Origin: Candidatus Thioglobus sp.
GTDB taxonomy: Bacteria > Pseudomonadota > Gammaproteobacteria > PS1 > Pseudothioglobaceae
Assembly (NCBI GenBank): GCA_028345955.1
Contig: JAOMEO010000001.1
Location: forward strand, 144,536 to 208,535
Direction of reading: 5' to 3'
Length of the DNA: 64,000 nucleotides
Below, in pieces: positions 1-9,068 of this stretch (position 1 is the first letter of the stretch; each line of letters begins with the position of its first letter). Made by a program: the position numbers and the translations under genes. Under the pieces are notes generated by a model. That model had not been told where the DNA came from and searched no databases. It saw only the letters and a list, made by a program, of their open reading frames with translations.

Positions 1-1004
1 ATATTATCCAAAAACCAGTGGTCTCGGTCAGTCATAACTTGAACATGCTCAGAGGCAATATCGTTAGCAACATTAAGCATCTCTTCATAACTGTCACAAA
101 GAATAACTTCACCGTAATCTTTCCAACTGACTGAGGCTGTATTCGCAGTTGGAAGAATCTTTAATATTCTGTCTATCTCAGAGAGGGTGTCTTCTGCCAG
201 TTTTGGGTTATTAGTCACCAAAAAGGCCGGAGAATCATATCCATGCTCAGCTTGACCAAGCAAATCAGTTGCGCATAGTTCAGCATCAACTGTGTCGTCG
301 GCTATTACCATGGTTTCTGTTGGTCCGGCAAGTAAATCAATACCTACGCGTCCGAATAATTGTCTTTTGGCTTCAGCGACATATGCATTTCCCGGACCTA
401 CCATCATGTCAACGGACTTTATAGTCTCAGTGCCAAGCGACATTGCACCAACCGCTTGAATGCCTCCGATTACGTAAATCTCATGAGCTCCACCAAGATG
501 CATGGCAGCAATTACTGCAGGATTTGGCTCGCCCTTAAATGGCGGAGTACAAGCAATAATTCTGGGAACTTTTGCAACACTTGCTGTTACCACTGACATA
601 TGCGCTGATGCTACCATTGGGAATTTACCTCCAGGAACATAGCAACCGACAGATTGTACGGGTATGTTTTTGTGTCCGAGAATTACGCCGGGCATGGTTT
701 CAATTTTTATGTCTAACATTGAATCTCTCTGGGCTTGAGCAAATTTCCTTATTTGGGATTGAGCAAACTTGATGTCTTCCATGTCACGTTTTGATACTTG
801 CTTTATTAGATTTTCAATTTCGGCTGAACTCAACTTAAAAGATGTTGGGTTGTAATTATCAAACTTTATAGAGAAGTCTCTGACAGCTTTATCACCTCTT
901 TCTGAAATTGCTCGAAGTGTGTCTTCGACGATCTTACTAACCTTCGCATCATCTAATGCTCGGTCTGCTTCATGTTTGCCTTTCTTTAAATGTTGAATAG
1001 CCAT
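1..1004 (-). CDS. histidinol dehydrogenase-family NAD-dependent alcohol dehydrogenase (HpsN-like paralogue), truncated at window edge
   Basis: Open reading frame on minus strand with ATG at 1002-1004 and no stop before the window edge, so absent from the ORF track. Reads MAIQHLKKGKHEADRALDD...VGCYVPGGKFPM...VGPGNAYVAEAKRQLFG..DLLAGPTETMVIADD...DLLGQAEHGYDSPAFLVT...ASEHVQVMTDRD: HisD-family motifs. Confidence 0.85.
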   Translation of the reverse strand, partial: MAIQHLKKGKHEADRALDDAKVSKIVEDTLRAISERGDKAVRDFSIKFDNYNPTSFKLSSAEIENLIKQVSKRDMEDIKFAQSQIRKFAQAQRDSMLDIKIETMPGVILGHKNIPVQSVGCYVPGGKFPMVASAHMSVVTASVAKVPRIIACTPPFKGEPNPAVIAAMHLGGAHEIYVIGGIQAVGAMSLGTETIKSVDMMVGPGNAYVAEAKRQLFGRVGIDLLAGPTETMVIADDTVDAELCATDLLGQAEHGYDSPAFLVTNNPKLAEDTLSEIDRILKILPTANTASVSWKDYGEVILCDSYEEMLNVANDIASEHVQVMTDRDHWFLDN

Positions 1005-1015
1005 AATGCCCCCAC

Positions 1016-1501
1016 TTACTCAGGTTTTGGCGGATTTTTATCGCCACGATCGAAGGCTTCCCAGCCTTGACCGTTAAATACGTCAACGCCAAGCTGTGCC
1101 AAAATACTTGGAAAGTCAACCGTTACCCAATTGTCAGTTATGAGACCCTCTTTAACTTCCCAAAAATCAGTGTAGTGAATTTTCACTCGTTTGTTGGTTG
1201 GCTCAACACCCATAAATTCACCGCTATGGATTGCGTCTATATGTCCAAAACATGAAGCCCATTCACCATCAACTAGCCATCTATCTGTTTTATATTTTCG
1301 ATCCGAAAAAGCCGCTCTAAGGGGTAGCTGCCAATTGTTACGGAACTCTTCAAGGTTGTTTTTGGTGCCACAACCCTGGTTACCCATCCAACGAAAGTCT
1401 TCATGGAAGTACTTTCCCATATCATTAGATTTAGCAATCAAAGCTTCTTCCATTGCCCTAACTACAGTAAGTGTTTTTTTTGATTTCTCGTCATAACTCA
1501 T
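1016..1501 (-). CDS. SnoaL-like / NTF2-fold (ester cyclase family) protein
   Basis: 161 aa ORF with SnoaL-like pattern (YFHEDFRWMG..., HIDAIHSGEFMGVEPTNKRVKIHYTDFWEVKEGLITDNWVTVDFPSILAQLG). Confidence 0.75.
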   Translation of the reverse strand: MSYDEKSKKTLTVVRAMEEALIAKSNDMGKYFHEDFRWMGNQGCGTKNNLEEFRNNWQLPLRAAFSDRKYKTDRWLVDGEWASCFGHIDAIHSGEFMGVEPTNKRVKIHYTDFWEVKEGLITDNWVTVDFPSILAQLGVDVFNGQGWEAFDRGDKNPPKPE

Positions 1502-1519
1502 TTTTTATATCTCCAACCT

Positions 1520-2572
1520 TTAGTTCTCTAACATCTCTCCAGTTTCCTTACTGAACAGCAAGCAAAGATTTCGTGGAATATCTGCCATAACCATAGATCC
1601 TATTTCAGCACTGTAGTTTTTCTCAGATTTGACGGAAACTACTTCGCCTCCAGCCTTAATGGAAACCATCGTCGCATCCCCCAAAAGCTCAACAGAAAAA
1701 GCAGGGCCACTAATCTCGCCTTCACTTTCAACAATGGATGCATCTTCAGCACGGAACCCGAGAGTTACCTCACCAGAATGCTTTTTATTTAATCCTGTAA
1801 TTCTGACGTTTTCACCAATAAAGATGCCATCATTAATTGAACCATGCATCAAATTCATAGCAGGAGAACCAATAAAGCCTGCAACGAAACTGTTGGCAGG
1901 TTTGTTATAGATTTCTTTTGGAGTTCCAATCTGTTGAATAGCGCCAGCATTCATAACAACAACTCTATCAGCAAGTGTCATGGCCTCTATCTGATCATGG
2001 GTAACGTAAATGGTTGTGACACGTAATTCATGCTGTAGATTTTTTATTTGTGCACGAGTAGAGACTCGCAATTTAGCATCAAGGTTAGATAATGGCTCAT
2101 CCATCAAAAACACAGTAGGCTCTCGAACAATTGCTCTTGCCAGAGCAACACGTTGACGTTGACCACCAGATAATTCGGATGGCTTTCGATGCAAAAAGTC
2201 ATCAAGTTCAACCATTCCAGAGGCACGCATCACTCTCTCCTCATGAAGCTCTTTATCAATCTTTCGTACCTTTAGCGGAAATCGAATATTTTCGTAAACA
2301 TTCATGTTTGGATAGAGCGCATATGACTGGAAAACCATTGCAACATCTCGGTCTTTTGGTTCCAATCCATTAACGATTTTTCCATCGATTATTACTTCAC
2401 CCTCAGTAACATCTTCTAACCCTGCAATCATTCTCATAGTAGTCGTCTTGCCACAACCTGAAGGGCCAAGCAACACAAGAAACTCTTCATCATGAATAGT
2501 AAGGTTGAAGTTATCTACACCAACAAAACTTCCCCATCGCTTTGTAAGATTTTTTAATTGAATTTCAGCCAT
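1520..2572 (-). CDS. ABC transporter ATP-binding protein, UgpC/MalK (carbohydrate uptake CUT1) type
   Basis: Walker [10 protein letters not shown], signature [15 protein letters not shown], Walker [14 protein letters not shown]-terminal TOBE-like region. Confidence 0.93.
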   Translation of the reverse strand: MAEIQLKNLTKRWGSFVGVDNFNLTIHDEEFLVLLGPSGCGKTTTMRMIAGLEDVTEGEVIIDGKIVNGLEPKDRDVAMVFQSYALYPNMNVYENIRFPLKVRKIDKELHEERVMRASGMVELDDFLHRKPSELSGGQRQRVALARAIVREPTVFLMDEPLSNLDAKLRVSTRAQIKNLQHELRVTTIYVTHDQIEAMTLADRVVVMNAGAIQQIGTPKEIYNKPANSFVAGFIGSPAMNLMHGSINDGIFIGENVRITGLNKKHSGEVTLGFRAEDASIVESEGEISGPAFSVELLGDATMVSIKAGGEVVSVKSEKNYSAEIGSMVMADIPRNLCLLFSKETGEMLEN

Positions 2573-2618
2573 AGTTTCTCTGAGTGTTATGCGCTTGAAG
2601 CATTAGATATAAAATTAT

Positions 2619-2687
2619 GCATACGATTGCAAACAATTATAGCACAGGCCTTATTTATTATAGTAATTATTTGCATTCGTATGCAAA
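2619..2687. promoter_or_regulatory. pair of operator-like palindromes upstream of the ABC ATPase/SnoaL/HisD-like operon
   Basis: TTTGCATTCGTATGCAAA at 2670-2687 (dyad with central CG) and GCATACGATTGCAAA at 2619-2633. The two sites form an inverted repeat of about 21 bp with 2 mismatches; centres are about 54 bp apart. Confidence 0.6.
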
Positions 2688-2720
2688 AAATATTTAGAGT
2701 TACTAGTGGACTACGGAAAA

Positions 2721-3683
2721 TTACTTCTGACGATAAGCACTGGGTGAACTATGATAACTTTTCTTGAAAGACCTTGAAAATGATGAAAGACTGTTAAAGC
2801 CTGTTCTGATAGCTATTTCTTGCATTGGTAAAAGCGTATCTGTGACGTACTTTCTTGCACGAAGCAACCTTAGATTTAAATAATACGCTCCTGGAGTAGT
2901 TTGTAAATGTATTTGAAAGAGATTTTCCAATCTGCGACTAGAAATATTTAATCTCTCTGCAACAGCAGTAACCGTAATTGGTTCGTCAAGTTGTGACTCC
3001 ATGATACGTATTGCTTTAGTGACACGTGGTTCAAAATCGTTCAACAACCCCAATGATACGAGTGGCTGTGCATCAGTTGAGAAATGTGTTTCATCATATA
3101 CAAAAACACTGGCTACCTCCAAAGCCATAGGGTAACCGAGTCTTGATCTAATTAAATGGAGCATAAAATCAAAGGTTGGCGATGCGCCACCTATTGTAAC
3201 AACATCTTTATCAATAACAAAACGGTCCGGTTGCACGTTGGTGTTTCTAAAATAATCTTCAAAATCTTCTAAATCTTCCCAATGAGTTGTAACAGATTTA
3301 CCATCTATCAATCCAGCTTTTCCTAAAATCCAAGCCCCGGTATCAACGCCGCCTATTGCCTCAAACTTTGATGAAAACCTTCTGATCAATCTTATCTCAT
3401 CACTAGAAATATATTCAAATTGTTTAAAACCAGAAACAATAAAAAGTAGATTTCCATCTTTAACAGATTCAAGTTTCCCGTCTGGTGTAATCTGAAGACC
3501 ACATGTACATTCAACCGGTAGACCATCAGTTGTAACAATCTTCCAAGCGAAACATTGGCTCTCCGATAATCGGTTTGCAGCCCGCATCGGGTCTATCATA
3601 GATGCAAGTACCAACATAGAGGATTCAGGTAATACCAATATCGTTACCTGCAATGTTGATTCAGAACTGTTAAATATGCTCAT
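2721..3683 (-). CDS. GlxA-family (DJ-1/PfpI + AraC HTH) transcriptional regulator, CdhR-like
   Basis: N-terminal GATase1-like domain and C-terminal AraC HTH (ITVTAVAERLNISSRRLENLFQIHLQTTPGAYYLNLRLLRARKYV). Divergent from the carnitine catabolism genes. Confidence 0.88.
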   Translation of the reverse strand: MSIFNSSESTLQVTILVLPESSMLVLASMIDPMRAANRLSESQCFAWKIVTTDGLPVECTCGLQITPDGKLESVKDGNLLFIVSGFKQFEYISSDEIRLIRRFSSKFEAIGGVDTGAWILGKAGLIDGKSVTTHWEDLEDFEDYFRNTNVQPDRFVIDKDVVTIGGASPTFDFMLHLIRSRLGYPMALEVASVFVYDETHFSTDAQPLVSLGLLNDFEPRVTKAIRIMESQLDEPITVTAVAERLNISSRRLENLFQIHLQTTPGAYYLNLRLLRARKYVTDTLLPMQEIAIRTGFNSLSSFSRSFKKSYHSSPSAYRQK

Positions 3684-3802
3684 TTCGTATTATGTGAAAT
3701 TTATAACGGAAAAAGTATAGCACACCCTTTGTTCAGCAGTAACATATTTAAATCTCAATTTATTTTGTCTAAAATGAAAAGTCTATATTTGGAGAAATTA
3801 CT

Positions 3803-4714
3803 ATGATCAACCTACAACCATCAAGGGATGTATTTATTACTTGCGCCGTTACTGGCTCTGGAGACACAACGGGAAGGTCAGATAAGATTCCGATTACACC
3901 CCAACAAATCGCTGAATCATGTATTGGAGCAGCTCAGGCAGGCGCCGCTGTTGTTCACATCCACGTTAGGGATCCAAAAACTGGTGTACCTGCTCGTGAT
4001 CCTGCTTTGTATACTGAAGTTGTAAATTTCATTAGAGAGTCAAAGGTTGATATGGTTTTGAATCTAACCTCTGGAATGGGTGGTGATATGGTTTTTGGTT
4101 CTGCAGAAGACCCGCTAGCTTTAAATGAGAAAGAAACCGATATGGTTGGTGCAACAGAGCGTCTTGAACATGTCACAAATATTCTTCCTGAGATATGTAC
4201 CATTGATTGCGGCTCCATGAATTTTGGCCAAGGTGATTACGTTATGACCAACACCACTTCAGTCTTGAAAGAAATGACGAAACAAGTTCAAGCGCTTGGG
4301 GTTAAACCAGAAATTGAAGTTTTTGATACCGGTCATTTACAGTTTGCAATTTGGCTCAAAGATCAAGGTCTAATTGATGATCCTGTGATGATCCAGCTCT
4401 GTATGGGCATACCTTGGGGCGCACCAGATGATCTACACACATTTCTCGCAATGACATCAAATGTTCCAAAAGATTGGACCTTTTCTGCCTTCTCAATTAG
4501 CAGGAACCAATTGCCTTATGTCGCCCTGGCAGTTCTAGCAGGAGGTAACATTCGTGTCGGGCTTGAAGATAACATCTATCTCAAACGTGGTGTTCTTGCA
4601 ACCAACGAAGAACTCGTTGAGAAAGCTGTACAGACGGCACAAGGCATGGGTTGCGCTATTATGGGACCGCAAGACGTACGCGATAAAATGAAGCTAGTGA
4701 AACGCTGGGGATAG
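3803..4714 (+). CDS. BKACE-family (DUF849) beta-keto acid cleavage enzyme, probable 3-dehydrocarnitine cleavage enzyme
   Basis: VFITCAVTGSGDTTGRSDKIPITPQQIAESCIGAAQAGAAVVHIHVRDPKTG motif of the BKACE/3-keto-5-aminohexanoate cleavage family. Adjacent to carnitine dehydrogenase-like gene. Confidence 0.88.
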   Translation: MINLQPSRDVFITCAVTGSGDTTGRSDKIPITPQQIAESCIGAAQAGAAVVHIHVRDPKTGVPARDPALYTEVVNFIRESKVDMVLNLTSGMGGDMVFGSAEDPLALNEKETDMVGATERLEHVTNILPEICTIDCGSMNFGQGDYVMTNTTSVLKEMTKQVQALGVKPEIEVFDTGHLQFAIWLKDQGLIDDPVMIQLCMGIPWGAPDDLHTFLAMTSNVPKDWTFSAFSISRNQLPYVALAVLAGGNIRVGLEDNIYLKRGVLATNEELVEKAVQTAQGMGCAIMGPQDVRDKMKLVKRWG

Positions 4715-4715
4715 A

Positions 4716-6194
4716 ATGACGAGAATTGAATCGGCTGGCATTATTGGTGCAGGCGTTATTGGCAGTGGCTGGATAGCGCGATTTCTTTTAAATGGTATCG
4801 ATGTTGCTGTCTATGATCCCTCAAAAGACGCTCCAAAAAATGTAAACAAGGTCATTCAAAATGCTGAAAGGGCTTACACTCAACTACTCACATCTGAACT
4901 ACCAAACAGAGGTACTCTTACATTCGTAAACTCGGTTTCAGATCTTTCTAAATCTGCCGATATCATTATCGAAGCTGTCCCGGAAAGAATCTCAGCAAAA
5001 CAATCCGTTTATGATGAGATTGAATTGAGCGCCAATAATAATTCAATTATCGCTTCCTCAACTTCAGGCATTCTACCATCAGACCTACAAGCGAAAATGA
5101 AGCACCCCGAACGCCTCATCGTAGCCCATCCATTCAACCCGGTCTACCTTCTTCCTTTGGTGGAAATTGTAGGTGGTTCTAAAACATCTCAAGAATTGAT
5201 TGAAAGGGCCAGTAGTATTTTTACAAATGTTGGCATGTTCCCGTTACATATTAAAAAGGAAATCCCCGCATTTATTGGCGATAGACTCCTCGAATCAGTC
5301 TGGCGAGAGGCGCTTTGGCTGGTCAATGACGATGTCGCTACCACTGAAGAGATTGATGACGTTATACGTTTTGGGTTTGGCTTGCGTTGGGCACAAATGG
5401 GTCTATTCGAAACCTTTAGACTGGCAGGTGGAGAGGCGGGAATGCGTCATTTCATTTCACAATTTGGACCATGTCTTGAGTGGCCCTGGACTCATCTAAT
5501 GGATGTCCCTGAGTTTACAGAGGAATTAGTGGATAAAGTTTCGAACCAATCTGACGAGCAATCTGGACAATTTAGCATTCGCGAATTAGAAAAAAAACGA
5601 GACGACAACTTGGTAGATTTTTTAAAGGTCTTGAAGGAGAACCGGTGGGGTGCTGGCAACGCCCTGAAAGAGTTTGAAGATCGTTTAAATAGAGCAAAAA
5701 AGCGCACAGACTTTGCAAAACTTGAACTGACAACTCCACTCTTGACTCTTAAAACCAAGGTACGTAAAGAATGGGCCGACTATAACGGCCACATGACTGA
5801 ATCACGTTATCTGGAATGTTTTTCAGATGCCACCACTGAAATGATGGCTATTGTTGGTGTTGATGAGGAATACATATCTAGTATAGGTTCCTACTTTACT
5901 GTGGAAACGCATATTCGCCATTTAGATGAAGTTCTAATCGGTGAAGGAGTCTACGCAACAACCCAAGTCATACATGGTGCCGGTAAAAAACTTCACCTAT
6001 TCCATTACCTCTATCATGAGGACGACAGATTGCTGGCGACTGCTGAACATATGCTGATCCATGTCAATCTAAAAACCCGTGGCGCCAGCATGCCTAGTGA
6101 ACTAGTTATTGATAGAGTTGAGGCTGTTTACGAAGCCCATAAAAATCTTGCTAAGCCGGAAGGTTTGGCTCGAGCGGTGGGTGACAAGGTTTAA
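4716..6194 (+). CDS. L-carnitine dehydrogenase-like 3-hydroxyacyl-CoA dehydrogenase fused to C-terminal hotdog thioesterase (betainyl-CoA thioesterase-like)
   Basis: N-terminal Rossmann GAGVIGSGWIARFLLNGIDVAVYD and HCDH HPFNPVYLLPLVEIVGG. C-terminal hotdog segment VRKEWADYNGHMTESRYLECFSDATTEMM. Confidence 0.85.
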   Translation: MTRIESAGIIGAGVIGSGWIARFLLNGIDVAVYDPSKDAPKNVNKVIQNAERAYTQLLTSELPNRGTLTFVNSVSDLSKSADIIIEAVPERISAKQSVYDEIELSANNNSIIASSTSGILPSDLQAKMKHPERLIVAHPFNPVYLLPLVEIVGGSKTSQELIERASSIFTNVGMFPLHIKKEIPAFIGDRLLESVWREALWLVNDDVATTEEIDDVIRFGFGLRWAQMGLFETFRLAGGEAGMRHFISQFGPCLEWPWTHLMDVPEFTEELVDKVSNQSDEQSGQFSIRELEKKRDDNLVDFLKVLKENRWGAGNALKEFEDRLNRAKKRTDFAKLELTTPLLTLKTKVRKEWADYNGHMTESRYLECFSDATTEMMAIVGVDEEYISSIGSYFTVETHIRHLDEVLIGEGVYATTQVIHGAGKKLHLFHYLYHEDDRLLATAEHMLIHVNLKTRGASMPSELVIDRVEAVYEAHKNLAKPEGLARAVGDKV

Positions 6195-7732
6195 TACCAC
6201 TCGTCATCCATACTGTCCTTCTTTAATCTTATAAAGTCTTTCAATTCTTCATCTATTGCGGGATCCATTGGTGGTTCTATATATTCATCGAGCATAGTAT
6301 TCCAGCGCTCGTAAGCTCTCTCTTCGGCATCCTTAGAACCATCCTCTTCCCACTGCTCAAAAGAATTATTGTCAGCTATTTCAGAGCGAAAGTTTGCCGT
6401 CTCAAAGTTTTCTCCAGTATGCTCTGTACCTAAAAAATTCTCACCTGGAGAGTTTTCCTTGAAGGCACTTAAACCTAGAGAATTCTCATTAATGGTCATT
6501 CCATCACCCATCCGATGCAACATTCCAAGACGGTCCGAATCAAGAATAAATTTCTCATAACCTACCACTAAACCGCCCTCCAGCCAGCCTGCTGCCTGGT
6601 GGATAAAATTTGCACCCGCTAAAAAAGCTGGAAACATTGAATCCGCTGACTCCTGCATGGCTTGTGCGTCAGTCACTTTGGAAGCCGTGTAGTGACCGCC
6701 AGCCCGAAATGGCAATCCCAACCTCCGTGCCATCTGTCCAACCGCTAGGGTTGCCAGAGTAGATTCAGGCGTTCCGAATGTTGGCGCCCCAGACTTAAGA
6801 TCCATGGTTGTTAAAAAATTTCCATACACGGCACTCGAACCTGGTCGTATCAATTGCGTCAAGGCGACGCCCACCATAGTTTCGGCATGAGCTTGAGCAA
6901 CCGCTGCCGGCATGGTAACTGGTGACATGGCACCGCCAAGAATAAAGGGTGTTATAACAACACCCTGATTAGCTCTCGCGTAAGCTTTCAAAGCTCCAGA
7001 CATGGTGTTGTCGTAAACCAGAGGCGAGTTAACGTTGATATTGCCCTGAATAACACAGTTTGACTCTAGAAATTCGTTACCAAAAACAATGCGCGCCATT
7101 GTAATCGAATCTTCGGCACGCTCAGGTGCGGTAACAGCGCCCATAAAAGGCTTGTCAGAATACTTTATATGGGCATACACCATATCCAAGTGGCGTTTGT
7201 TTACAGGTATATCAACCGGTTCACAAACTGTGCCACTTGTATGGTGTAGCCAAGGGATCATGTGAGCAAGTTTTACCAAGTTACGGAAATCTTCCATGGT
7301 CCCCTGTCTCCTCCCTCTCTTTCGATCGTAAACAAAAGGGGGTCCGTATGCCGGCCCAAGAACCAATCTATTGCCACCGAATATCGTTGACCTTGCTGGA
7401 TTTCGAGCATGCATTTCGAACTCTTTAGGAGCTGTCTTGCAAAGCTCACTGGCATGCCCTTTATCAAATTGCAGCCTGTTACCTTTAACTGTGACACCAG
7501 CATCCTTGAAGAGTTTTAGAGCCTCTTCATCTCCCCAAAATTCGATACCAACCTCTTGAAGAATCCAGTCTGCATGCTCTTCAATGCTCACCAATTCCTC
7601 TTCACTAAGTAACTCATAGCATGGAATTTTGCGTGACAAAAACCTTGGCGCTTCTATTTGCGCAGATTTCTTTCTAGATGCAATCTTCGCGGACCGTCCG
7701 CCTTCCCTTCTCTTTCTCTTGTGATCAGTCAT
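6191..7732 (-). CDS. trimethylamine methyltransferase (MttB) superfamily protein, non-pyrrolysine
   Basis: 513 aa uninterrupted ORF with MttB-family features (INVNSPLVYDNTMSGALKAYARANQGVVITPFILGGAMSPVTMPAAVAQAHAETMVGVALTQLIRPGSSAVYG; FRAGGHYTASKVTDAQAMQESADSMF). Confidence 0.9.
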   Translation of the reverse strand: MTDHKRKRREGGRSAKIASRKKSAQIEAPRFLSRKIPCYELLSEEELVSIEEHADWILQEVGIEFWGDEEALKLFKDAGVTVKGNRLQFDKGHASELCKTAPKEFEMHARNPARSTIFGGNRLVLGPAYGPPFVYDRKRGRRQGTMEDFRNLVKLAHMIPWLHHTSGTVCEPVDIPVNKRHLDMVYAHIKYSDKPFMGAVTAPERAEDSITMARIVFGNEFLESNCVIQGNINVNSPLVYDNTMSGALKAYARANQGVVITPFILGGAMSPVTMPAAVAQAHAETMVGVALTQLIRPGSSAVYGNFLTTMDLKSGAPTFGTPESTLATLAVGQMARRLGLPFRAGGHYTASKVTDAQAMQESADSMFPAFLAGANFIHQAAGWLEGGLVVGYEKFILDSDRLGMLHRMGDGMTINENSLGLSAFKENSPGENFLGTEHTGENFETANFRSEIADNNSFEQWEEDGSKDAEERAYERWNTMLDEYIEPPMDPAIDEELKDFIRLKKDSMDDEWY

Positions 7733-7824
7733 ACGCTTACTCTGACGAAATAATTAGTGCTTTAAAAATAAAGTAAATACTAACATTAAAAAACTCAATT
7801 GCCAATAGATTTATTAACTCTCTT

Positions 7825-8433
7825 TTACGATCTTGTTAAGCGTAACACACGACCTGTAATTGGCGCTGATATGGTCCGGCGATATGCATGAATAATGCTT
7901 TCTTTTGATGTTGGCTCAAAGCCATCGAAAAGCATTCCATAATCATCTACGGAATTTTCAATAATCGATGGTGAGACAATGTTGATTCGAACTTTACCTG
8001 CATACTCTGCGGCCAAAGTTGATACGCACATATTCAGAGCACCGTTTGCAGCAGCAGCACATGCTCCCGAAAGAAGAGGCTCATCACCTATGATGCCACT
8101 TGTTAATGTGATTGACCCATTCTCACTCAAAAACGGAATGGCTGCTTTCGCTAAATTTAATTGGCTTAAACATTTGGTCGATAGTCCGCTCGCAAAATCT
8201 TCCATGGTAAGTTCTTCAAACGGCTTAAAAGGGGCGCTACCGATACAAGACACTAATCCATCAAAAGGGCCGACGCTGGCAAACACTTCGCTGACACTTG
8301 AAAAATCAAAAGCATCTAGCTTAAGATCAGGGCCAGAACGTCCGGCACGGATAACCTCATAATCTTTTTCCAAGCCATCAACAACCTCTCTGCCGAGTCT
8401 GCCTGTCGCACCAACTACTATTATCTTTTTCAT
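7825..8433 (-). CDS. short-chain dehydrogenase/reductase family protein (degenerate YxxxK)
   Basis: N-terminal VVGATGRLGREVVDGL Rossmann motif; canonical YxxxK region reads SGACAAAANGALN. Confidence 0.8.
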   Translation of the reverse strand: MKKIIVVGATGRLGREVVDGLEKDYEVIRAGRSGPDLKLDAFDFSSVSEVFASVGPFDGLVSCIGSAPFKPFEELTMEDFASGLSTKCLSQLNLAKAAIPFLSENGSITLTSGIIGDEPLLSGACAAAANGALNMCVSTLAAEYAGKVRINIVSPSIIENSVDDYGMLFDGFEPTSKESIIHAYRRTISAPITGRVLRLTRS

Positions 8434-8484
8434 ATCATCACCTTTTAATTAATTATTGTTTTGAAAATAGAACTGATATTACCA

Positions 8485-9066
8485 TTAAATAAGTAAATCG
8501 CTAATAGACTTCTTAACTTCGGATCTTGTTGCGTTAGCATTTAAGGGTGATCCAATATTAATATGAATATCTCTTCTAAAGCAAAACTTTTGTTTCTTTT
8601 TAATCGCTTTTGGTGCTTTGGAGAAAAAAGTGCCCCACATATCGTTAATTCCAAAAGGAACGACTACGACGTCATCCCTAGATTCCGACAATATCTTTTC
8701 AAAACCCCTCTTCAAATCAGACAATTCACCGTTGGTAGAAATTGACCCTTCAGGAAATATACCAACGACACAATTTTTATTTAATAAACTAACAATATTC
8801 TGCATTGCATTACGACTATTTGATGGTCTGATCGGAACAGCACCAACGGCTATCAGAATCCACTTAAAAATTAACATATTGTAGTAATCTTCGTGCACAA
8901 CAAATCGAATTGTTCTTGGGGTTGCCCACTGTATTAGAGCGAAATCTATCCAACTAATGTGATTCCCTAAAAGCAAGACTGGGGCTGACTTTGGAAGGTT
9001 CTCGATACCTTGTAGCTTTAATCGATAACGCCATACAAACAAAAGATAGCCGGCGATTTGTCGCAC
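8485..9066 (-). CDS. 1-acyl-sn-glycerol-3-phosphate acyltransferase family (PlsC-like)
   Basis: NHISWIDFAL (NHxxxxD motif), FPEGSIS, hydrophobic N-terminus. Confidence 0.88.
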   Translation of the reverse strand: MRQIAGYLLFVWRYRLKLQGIENLPKSAPVLLLGNHISWIDFALIQWATPRTIRFVVHEDYYNMLIFKWILIAVGAVPIRPSNSRNAMQNIVSLLNKNCVVGIFPEGSISTNGELSDLKRGFEKILSESRDDVVVVPFGINDMWGTFFSKAPKAIKKKQKFCFRRDIHINIGSPLNANATRSEVKKSISDLLI

Positions 9067-9068
9067 TA

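Noticed and set aside
360-772. Small plus-strand ORFs (78 and 66 aa) at the left edge
   Set aside because: They lie antisense to the HisD-family CDS, which has clear family motifs; the small ORFs show none.
6191-7732. Possibility that the MttB genes are pyrrolysine-containing
   Set aside because: Both ORFs are full length (513 and 506 aa) with no in-frame TAG, and no pylTSBCD genes are visible; they belong to the non-Pyl part of the superfamily.
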